Source: an uncultured Lachnospiraceae bacterium (GTDB lineage: Bacteria > Bacillota > Clostridia > Lachnospirales > Lachnospiraceae). From it: DNA of 38,190 nucleotides. The DNA lies in contig CALWLH010000107.1 of the NCBI GenBank assembly GCA_944381475.1, positions 1-38,190 on the forward strand. Direction: 5' to 3'. Below the pieces are notes generated by a model. That model saw nothing but the letters and a program-made list of their open reading frames with translations. It searched no databases and was not told where the DNA came from. Positions within the stretch are counted from its first letter, which is position 1; every line of letters begins with the position of its first letter. The position numbers were made by a program, and so were the translations under genes. Below are positions 32,847 to 38,190 of this stretch, in pieces.

Positions 32847-33593
32847 TTATGCCCGGTCAATATATCTTTCAAATCCGCAGGCGTTGATCTCCTCGATCAT
32901 GGACGCATCCCCTGTGGCAACAATTTTTCCATTGACCAGCACATGGGTGTAATCCACATGCAGGGATTCCAGGATCCTTGTGCTGTGGGTGATGATCAGC
33001 AGCGCCCCGTTCTGGTTCTTCTGATATTCCTCCACTCCCAGGGACACGGTCTTTACCGCATCCACATCCAAACCGGAATCTGTCTCGTCAAGGATGGCCA
33101 GGGCTGGCTTTAGCATCAGGAGCTGTAAAATTTCCGCCTTCTTCTTCTCACCGCCGGAAAACCCCACATTCAGATCCCTGTCGATGTAGGACTCGTCCAT
33201 CTGAAGAAGCTCCATCTGCTTTCTCACAGCCTTTCTGAAATTCCAGAGGGAAATCTTCTCCCCTCTCTGCTCCATGGCGCTTCTGATAAAGCTTCCCAGT
33301 GATACCCCCGGCACCTCCACAGGATTCTGAAAAGACAAAAATAGTCCCGCCTGGGCGCGCTCCGAGGTGGATTTTGCCAGAAGATCCTCCCCCTGAAAGA
33401 CAGCGGCGCCTCCTGGGACCTCGTACTTGGGATTTCCCATCAGCGCATAGCCCAAAGTGGACTTTCCCGCACCGTTTGGCCCCATCAAAACATGTGTCTC
33501 CCCTGCATTCATCTGCAGGTCAATCCCGTGTAAAATCTGCTTTTTTTCTACCTCTACAAAAAGCTGTTCAACCTTTAATAATTCCTGTGACAT
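32847..33593 (-). CDS. sufC: Fe-S cluster assembly ATPase SufC
   Basis: A 248-residue ABC-type ATPase that drives SufBCD. It has Walker A GPNGAGKST (38-46), the Q-loop LSFQNPVEVPG, the signature FSGGEKKKAEIL, Walker B LAILDETDSGLDVDA (the SufC hallmark) and the switch His in IITHSTRIL. The frame continues to 33677, but that extension reads through a palindromic element. The ATG at 33593 has AAGGAGA upstream and gives the standard N-terminus MSQELLKVEQLFV. It is the first gene of sufCBDSU. Confidence 0.97.
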   Translation of the reverse strand: MSQELLKVEQLFVEVEKKQILHGIDLQMNAGETHVLMGPNGAGKSTLGYALMGNPKYEVPGGAAVFQGEDLLAKSTSERAQAGLFLSFQNPVEVPGVSLGSFIRSAMEQRGEKISLWNFRKAVRKQMELLQMDESYIDRDLNVGFSGGEKKKAEILQLLMLKPALAILDETDSGLDVDAVKTVSLGVEEYQKNQNGALLIITHSTRILESLHVDYTHVLVNGKIVATGDASMIEEINACGFERYIDRA

Positions 33594-33635
33594 TATATTC
33601 TCCTTACCAGCAGCTTTCATGCAGGAGCCTTTGCC

Positions 33636-33802
33636 CCCTGATATCACGGATTGCGACCTGCTAAAGCACTCTCGCAATCCTAAAACAGCTCAAATTCGCT
33701 CATTTTTCTGCGAAAAATGGCTACTTTTCGCTGTTTTACGGGTCCCAAAGTCATACATTGCCATGCGAGCATGGCATGTATGACCTTTTGACCCTGATAT
33801 CA
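33636..33802. repeat. Compound palindromic element flanked by 11-bp direct repeats
   Basis: Direct repeats CCCTGATATCA lie at 33636-33646 and 33792-33802. Between them are nested inverted repeats: GGATTGCGA / TCGCAATCC (33648-33656, 33672-33680); TAAAACAGC / GCTGTTTTA (33681-33689, 33730-33738) enclosing CATTTTTC / GAAAAATG (33701-33708, 33712-33719); and a ~15-bp hairpin with one bulge (33750-33784) extended by GGGTC/GACCC. It resembles a small non-coding mobile or REP-like unit and sits in the sufC leader. Confidence 0.65.
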
Positions 33803-33835
33803 TACCATAATACTAGAAAATCATGCGCAGCACAT

Positions 33836-33864
33836 AGTGTATCACGATAACCCCTGTTTTGCAA
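33836..33864 (-). promoter_or_regulatory. Candidate suf operon promoter
   Basis: Minus-strand TTGCAA (33864-33859), a 17-base spacer and TACACT (33841-33836). A rival is the extended -10 TGGTATGAT at 33807-33799, overlapping the edge of the palindromic element. Which one is used cannot be decided from the sequence. Confidence 0.4.
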
Positions 33865-33898
33865 GCCTAAATGTACCTGCCCCAGGGCGAAAAGGGCC

Positions 33899-33928
33899 TT
33901 GTTGATAATTGTTATCACTTATCAACAA
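33899..33928. promoter_or_regulatory. Fur-box-like dyad between suf and spoIIP
   Basis: TGATAATTGTTATCA (33903-33917) matches the Bacillus-type Fur 7-1-7 motif TGATAATNATTATCA at all but one base. It is nested in a perfect 10-bp dyad, TTGTTGATAA (33899-33908) / TTATCAACAA (33919-33928). It lies ~35 bases upstream of the candidate suf -35. Iron control of suf is plausible but inferred. Confidence 0.45.
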
Positions 33929-33988
33929 AGGCATATTTCACCCGAATAGCCTCAAGCCGGCCCATCCTCCGCCCAAAAAAGATACAAT

Positions 33989-34017
33989 GGATATTCCGGC
34001 ATCACGGCGCATACAAT
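33989..34017 (+). promoter_or_regulatory. Sigma-E promoter of spoIIP
   Basis: GGATATT (33989-33995), a 14-base spacer and CATACAAT (34010-34017) match the known sigma-E consensus (GKATATT and CATACAMT). Transcription would start near 34024, 21 bases before the TTG start codon. Confidence 0.85.
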
Positions 34018-34044
34018 GAAGCATCCACGAAAAAGGAGAATCCA

Positions 34045-35262
34045 TTGAGGCATTATCACAGAGGCTTCAGAAGAAAATGGGCCTTTGGAGCCCGCAGGAG
34101 CCTGGTTCCCAGGCGAAAAGTACAGCTGCGCCTGAACGCATTCACAGCCTATATTACAGGCAGCCCCGTCTTTTATTTGCTGCTATGTGGACTTGCCGTA
34201 TATGGATTGGCCCGGGCCTACAGCCTCGCAATTCAAAATACAGAGGACACCTCTCAGTATGTCCAGTTTGACGAAAATCAAACCGACTGGCAGCAGGTAT
34301 GGCGGGAAATGAATCAGACTGTGAACGCCAACGACAATACTCCCTCCCAGGGTTCCGCCTCCACCTCCCAGGAGCCTGAGGCCGATAAAACCCTCTCCTC
34401 ATCAGAAGGCGCCGAAAATGTCCAATCTGCCGCCTCTCTGATTCCTCCAGGGATAGAGGTCATCCCCCGGATGCAGCTTTGCATCGAATCCCTGGGATTT
34501 ACCATGGAACAGCTCTGCGATTTTGATTACCTGTTCAACCGTTTTTATACACTAAACTCAGGTACGTCCATTACAGCCCAGCAGCTGGATGCCAGAACGC
34601 TTCTGTCCAAGGATATGCGTCTTCAGGGGGATAACAGCCAGCCGCAGATTCTGATCTACCACACCCATTCCCAGGAGGCCTACCGGGACTCCGAACCAGG
34701 ACAGGTTGAGGACACCATCGTTGGAGTTGGCAATTATCTGACGCAGATCCTTACAGAACAATATGGCTACAATGTGATCCATCACACCGGCGTCTATGAC
34801 ATGACCGACGGCGCGCTCGACCGGAATCCTGCCTCCGAAAAAGCCTGTCCTGCGGTGGAGGATATTCTTTCCCAGTACCCCAGCATTGAGATTGTCATTG
34901 ATCTGCACCGGGATGGCGTGCGGGAGGATGTACATCTGGTCACCGACATCAACGGAAAATCCACCGCCAGGATCATGTTCTTTAACGGGGTATGCCGGGA
35001 CGAGAACGGGGAGCTTGCGGATCTGTCAAACCCCTACCGGGAAGATAATCTGGCCTTCAGCCTGCAGATGCGCCTGGCCTCCATGCTGATCAGCAATGAT
35101 TTTTGCCGGACCAATTATTTAAAAACCTGGCGCTACAATCAACACTTTCTCGGGCGCTGTATCCTCGTCGAAGTGGGAGCCCAGACCAACACGGTGGAGG
35201 AGGCCATGAACGCCATGGAGCCCCTTGCCCAAACCCTGGACTATGTGCTGGGCGGAGCCTAA
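34045..35262 (+). CDS. spoIIP: Stage II sporulation protein P (SpoIIP)
   Basis: A 406-residue mother-cell amidase/endopeptidase that degrades septal peptidoglycan during engulfment. It has a basic N-terminus, one transmembrane helix (about 41-59), a variable Ser/Thr/Gln linker to about 130 and a catalytic domain at about 140-400. Zinc-site motifs are visible: IYHTHSQEAY (His206, His208, Glu211), DLHRDG (His288) and ILVEVGAQTN. The frame opens at 33871, but the sigma-E promoter lies inside that extension. The TTG at 34045 has AAGGAG six bases upstream, so this rare start is preferred. A bidirectional terminator follows. Confidence 0.93.
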   Translation: MRHYHRGFRRKWAFGARRSLVPRRKVQLRLNAFTAYITGSPVFYLLLCGLAVYGLARAYSLAIQNTEDTSQYVQFDENQTDWQQVWREMNQTVNANDNTPSQGSASTSQEPEADKTLSSSEGAENVQSAASLIPPGIEVIPRMQLCIESLGFTMEQLCDFDYLFNRFYTLNSGTSITAQQLDARTLLSKDMRLQGDNSQPQILIYHTHSQEAYRDSEPGQVEDTIVGVGNYLTQILTEQYGYNVIHHTGVYDMTDGALDRNPASEKACPAVEDILSQYPSIEIVIDLHRDGVREDVHLVTDINGKSTARIMFFNGVCRDENGELADLSNPYREDNLAFSLQMRLASMLISNDFCRTNYLKTWRYNQHFLGRCILVEVGAQTNTVEEAMNAMEPLAQTLDYVLGGA

Positions 35263-35304
35263 AGCGGCGGAATCATGAGCCCACCGAAAGACACAAAAGA
35301 CAAA

Positions 35305-35343
35305 CGGTTGGTTCCGTCTTTTTTGAGACATCGGAACCAACCG
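35305..35343. terminator. Bidirectional terminator between spoIIP and the GGDEF-EAL gene
   Basis: The perfect 12-bp stem CGGTTGGTTCCG / CGGAACCAACCG (35305-35316 and 35332-35343) has a 15-base loop. It lies between two convergent genes. The minus-strand side continues TTTGTCTTTTG; the plus side has no clear T-tract. Confidence 0.7.
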
Positions 35344-35354
35344 CCTAAACATTT

Positions 35355-37052
35355 CTACTCCTCCGGATTTGGATACTGTCCTATCATCATCCGATCCTCA
35401 AAATCCTCCTTGGGAAGGGGTTTGTCGAAAAGATACCCCTGCGCCATCATACAGTTGATGCCCCGCAAAAGCCGTGCCTGCTCGCAGGTTTCTACTCCCT
35501 CGGTGATAATATCAATTCCCAGCTCATGGGCCATCTGAATAATGTTGCGAATCACGATCTGATCCCGCTTATAGGAGGTCTTGTCCTCACTGAGAAAGCT
35601 CCTGTCAATCTTGATGATATCCACAGAAAGGTCTTTCAAAAGATTCAAGGAGGAATACCCGGTGCCAAAGTCGTCAATGGAGGTGGTAAGGCCATAGGCC
35701 TGCATCTCCGCGATGGACTTTTTCAGCCGAGAAAAATCGTGGAAATTCGTTGTCTCCGTCAGCTCAATCTCGATATAGCTGGGATCAATACCGTATTCCT
35801 CCAGAATATCCATAATCTCCTCCACAAAATTCGGGTTGGAGAGGTGATGCTTGGAAAAATTCACGCTGACAATGGGGGGATTAAAGCCTCTGGAGAGCCA
35901 GTCATTCAGATCCTGGCAGACACGTCTGAGCATGTAAAAATCCACCTGACACACGGTGCCGTCCTCCTCCAGAATCGGGATAAAATCTCCGGGCATGATA
36001 AATTTCCCATCATGCTGCCAGCGCACCAGAGCCTCGCAGCCAATAAGGGAATAGTCCTCCAGAGAAACCTTTGGCTGGTAACAGGCGATAAACTCCTCAT
36101 TTTTCAGAGCATTCGGCAAAAAGCTCTGAAGCTCCTTATTTTTTAACAGCTGATTGATAATCTGGGGAGAATAGTCCATGACGCTGGTATAGCCCGCGGT
36201 TCTCGCGGCAAGCAATGTATTGGACACCGCCTCCATGACATGACCAAAATCTGTTTCATCATCCGGTATCTCATAGACTCCCATGCGGGCATGGAGCTCC
36301 ACAGTAATCTCAGCAGCATCCGTGTTGAGGGCCGTAATGCTGACTTTTTCCAGCTTTTTCACCAGCTCCTGTGCGTAATCATCCCGAACCAGAAAAACAA
36401 ACTCATCTCCCCCTATCCTGGCCGCTGTATCTCCGGTATGCATCAGCCCAGCCAGATAAGCACCATATTTTCGTAGGATCTGATCCCCAATTACATTGCC
36501 GTACCGGCGGTTTACCAGCCGGAAGTTCTTCAGATTCAGCTGAATGGCAGTGTATTTTCCTATATTATTCAGCACACAGTGCTGACGGCCGATACTGGCA
36601 AAGGACATGGCGTTGTCCAGTCCAGTAAGAGGATCTGTCATAGCATGGATTCGGGCCAAGTCCGCCAGCCGCAGGCGGCTGATAAAAACAAAGGTGGTTT
36701 CTGCTATCATGGCCAGGGCGGAAAGCTGCTTTACCGACCATTGCTCACAGTAAACGTCCCCATAGATGGCGATCTCCACAATCAATTCATCCTGCATGGT
36801 AAACTGAAAATTTTTGCACACATCCTGGTTAAAACTGTGGGCTGAACGATATAATTCCAAACGGGGAGGCAGATTCTTTGTCACCGCAGAATATACATTT
36901 CTGCGGACATTGAAGCGGACGGCCACACGGCCAATGCGCAGCGCATCTCCCAGAATCGCAAAGGCCTTCTGGGCACTCTCGTTTAATGAACGGATCTGAC
37001 TCATGGCATGAAAAAAAGCCCCGTACAGATCTGGAAAGATTTCTTTAGTCAT
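35355..37052 (-). CDS. GGDEF-EAL protein, predicted c-di-GMP phosphodiesterase with degenerate GGDEF
   Basis: A 565-residue soluble protein. The N-terminal region (about 1-135) looks GAF-like; a GGDEF domain spans about 138-300 and an EAL domain about 315-560. GGDEF is intact at 214-218, but the usual D-I-D metal site is N-L-K (Asn173, Lys175), so cyclase activity is doubtful. The EAL half keeps EAL (340-342), VSVNFS, ELTETT, DDFGTGYSS, IKID, EGVE and AQGYLFDKP, so hydrolysis of c-di-GMP is likely. The start is uncertain: ATG at 37052 is chosen; GTG at 37118 and 37145 are in frame. A possible 20-codon leader ORF overlaps this start. Confidence 0.9.
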   Translation of the reverse strand: MTKEIFPDLYGAFFHAMSQIRSLNESAQKAFAILGDALRIGRVAVRFNVRRNVYSAVTKNLPPRLELYRSAHSFNQDVCKNFQFTMQDELIVEIAIYGDVYCEQWSVKQLSALAMIAETTFVFISRLRLADLARIHAMTDPLTGLDNAMSFASIGRQHCVLNNIGKYTAIQLNLKNFRLVNRRYGNVIGDQILRKYGAYLAGLMHTGDTAARIGGDEFVFLVRDDYAQELVKKLEKVSITALNTDAAEITVELHARMGVYEIPDDETDFGHVMEAVSNTLLAARTAGYTSVMDYSPQIINQLLKNKELQSFLPNALKNEEFIACYQPKVSLEDYSLIGCEALVRWQHDGKFIMPGDFIPILEEDGTVCQVDFYMLRRVCQDLNDWLSRGFNPPIVSVNFSKHHLSNPNFVEEIMDILEEYGIDPSYIEIELTETTNFHDFSRLKKSIAEMQAYGLTTSIDDFGTGYSSLNLLKDLSVDIIKIDRSFLSEDKTSYKRDQIVIRNIIQMAHELGIDIITEGVETCEQARLLRGINCMMAQGYLFDKPLPKEDFEDRMMIGQYPNPEE

Positions 37053-37180
37053 GGCGTTCGTGGACCTTTCTGATATGTTGACCCTCTTTACTAGAAACAG
37101 CTGCCATGATGTCTTCACTCCTCCAAATGGTAACTGCATAGGCACTTATATCTTTTATTTGGAAATATTTGAACAACTAC

Positions 37181-37209
37181 ATTCTATCACATATCTTATT
37201 TTTTGTCAC
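37181..37209 (-). promoter_or_regulatory. Promoter of the GGDEF-EAL gene
   Basis: Minus-strand GTGACA (37209-37204), a 17-base spacer and TAGAAT (37186-37181) preceded by TGA (extended -10). The leader to the chosen start is about 120 bases and contains GGAGGAG at 37127-37121. Confidence 0.7.
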
Positions 37210-37304
37210 CTTTTTTAATATTTTCCTGATTACAATGGCCGCATTCTATTCCCAAATCCAAAAATTACGCAAGATATATAATTTCCCTATGATAACTTGC
37301 AATT

Positions 37305-37439
37305 TTATACCAAATGGTTTTGCAGCCGGTTCCCGCCTCTGCCTGCGTAAATGTACTGAATGGGGCGCGCCAGAGAGTCATACTCAAATGAGTGCCAGTC
37401 CCCCGCCGCATAGGAACACTGGATTTCAACAGCTATCAA
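37305..37439 (-). other. 44-codon ORF or gene remnant in the intergenic gap
   Basis: A TTG-initiated frame of 44 residues with protein-like composition (DWHSFEYDSLARPIQYIYAG, ending NRLQNHLV). No ribosome site is seen before the TTG, and the frame is closed by a TGA a few codons upstream. It may be a decayed gene end or a small protein. The gap 37210-37473 otherwise shows nothing supportable. Confidence 0.3.
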
Positions 37440-37473
37440 GCCAGATCAGCTGATCTATACTGCATATATCTGT

Positions 37474-38190
37474 CTACTTCGCCTTCAGGTTCGCCTTCTC
37501 TCTGATGGACAGCTTCCTATGTTCGTTCCCGTCCTGTTCCCTGCCAGCGAGCTCCGCCCCCTCCTCCTTGCTGCTCTTCTGTTCCTCAGCAGCTTTTTCC
37601 TGTGCCTGCTCCACCCTCCTTAAGACCTTTCGCACTGTAAAGGAGGTTCCGTAGGCGATTACACCAATAATCAGGATCAGCCACAGATACCAGAACAAAA
37701 GGAAGACCACCGGATAAGCCACACATATAAAAACGGGGAAAAACCACGCCAGAAAAATCTTTACCCAGCTGCCGGGGTTACTGACAGAGAGCAGAAAGGC
37801 ATTTTTCAGAGTATTCCAGATGGTATTGTCAAATTTTGCTATAAGGGGGAACAAAAAAGGAAGCGTCAGGCACACCACCACCAGTTCCGCAAATGCGAGG
37901 ATCAGATAAAAGGTGGCAAGCGCCCCCTCATATTCAAGAGCCCACGCAAATACCAGCTCCCCAGCGATAGCCACCAGCGCCGCCAGGATCACCAGCCAGG
38001 AAAGGGTGGCCTGTTTAAAGTTTGACCTGAAAGCTTTCACAAAGCTTCTGAAAATAGGCCCTTCCTCCTTGTTGATCATCTTCAGCATCACCGAGTAAAG
38101 GGCTGTAGTGGAGGCCCCTATGGTGAAGATTGGAATACTGAAGATGAGCCACAGCACATTCAGTGCGCAGATATTTCCAAAGGTTTCAAA
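37474..38190 (-). CDS. YesL/DUF624-family membrane protein (5' end outside window)
   Basis: The frame is open to the window edge, leaving at least 238 residues. The segment LNVLWLIFSIPIFTIGASTTALY is the signature of the YesL (DUF624) family. About five hydrophobic helices follow up to residue ~180, then a charged Lys/Glu/Gln-rich cytoplasmic tail of about 55 residues. The first ATG-like codon inside the window is not the true start, since the conserved region begins before it. YesL proteins usually neighbour sugar ABC transporters, which may lie outside the window; the function is not established. Confidence 0.9.
   Translation of the reverse strand, partial: FETFGNICALNVLWLIFSIPIFTIGASTTALYSVMLKMINKEEGPIFRSFVKAFRSNFKQATLSWLVILAALVAIAGELVFAWALEYEGALATFYLILAFAELVVVCLTLPFLFPLIAKFDNTIWNTLKNAFLLSVSNPGSWVKIFLAWFFPVFICVAYPVVFLLFWYLWLILIIGVIAYGTSFTVRKVLRRVEQAQEKAAEEQKSSKEEGAELAGREQDGNEHRKLSIREKANLKAK

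Noticed and set aside
33594-33677. 28-codon N-terminal extension of SufC
   Set aside because: It reads through part of the palindromic element; the ATG at 33593 has a strong ribosome site and the standard SufC start.
33871-34044. N-terminal extension of spoIIP to an ATG at 33871
   Set aside because: The sigma-E promoter lies within it, and the TTG at 34045 has a well-placed ribosome site.

Overview
This window reads as part of the chromosome of a spore-forming, anaerobic, roughly 50% GC Bacillota bacterium, most likely a Lachnospiraceae-type Clostridia. Evidence for this is the sporulation genes (spoIIP with a near-textbook sigma-E promoter, spoVAC), the sufCBDSU iron-sulfur operon in clostridial order, cdaA-cdaR, a 2TM/ECF sigma module, and PadR/HAAS-domain and YesL-type membrane proteins. 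No tRNA, rRNA, CRISPR array, transposase or phage gene was seen. Nearly all genes lie on the minus strand; the plus-strand genes are a HAD phosphatase, spoVAC and spoIIP.

Layout. 1-1.1 kb: a HAAS/DUF1700-type membrane protein (cut by the window edge) behind a PadR regulator with a consensus promoter and dyads. 1.2-2.8 kb: membrane-anchored HtrA protease. 3.0-5.5 kb: MBOAT O-acyltransferase plus DHHW partner (cell-surface acetylation). 5.6-7.6 kb: ECF sigma factor, membrane anti-sigma candidate and a lipoprotein. 7.8-21.7 kb: one colinear run of 13 genes. It starts with two uncharacterised membrane proteins, the c-di-AMP cyclase CdaA, its regulator CdaR and a canonical HPr. It continues, through 4-nt stop/start overlaps, into a polysaccharide cluster: Wzy-like polymerase, Wzx-like flippase, rhamnosyltransferase-like GT2, RmlC, an ABC-2 exporter pair, a second GT2, the initiating polyprenyl-phosphate sugar transferase and an LCP ligase that probably attaches the polymer to the wall. 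21.8-23.9 kb: TtcA-like tRNA thiolase and a CE2-type esterase lipoprotein. 24.2-26.6 kb: HAD phosphatase, then (minus) PlsY and a MGDG-synthase-like glycosyltransferase for membrane lipids. 26.9-28.4 kb: solitary SpoVAC, convergent with an unusual HAD-nucleotidase/guanylate-kinase-like fusion. 28.6-33.6 kb: sufCBDSU. 34.0-35.3 kb: SpoIIP. 35.4-37.1 kb: GGDEF-EAL protein. 37.5 kb to the end: YesL-like membrane protein, cut by the window edge.

The most notable points are these. The cdaA-cdaR pair is followed not by glmM, as is usual, but by HPr translationally coupled to capsule-type genes; this could link c-di-AMP, sugar-phosphotransfer state and surface polysaccharide, and two unknown membrane proteins are coupled upstream. 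The cda promoter is embedded in the terminator hairpin of the preceding gene. The nucleotidase-guanylate kinase fusion has a degenerate kinase half. The GGDEF-EAL protein keeps its GGDEF motif but has lost the metal-binding Asp. A compact compound-palindrome element, flanked by 11-bp direct repeats, sits in the suf leader. SpoVAC is encoded without SpoVAD/VAE beside it. All functional assignments are from reading protein motifs by eye; no database search was run.
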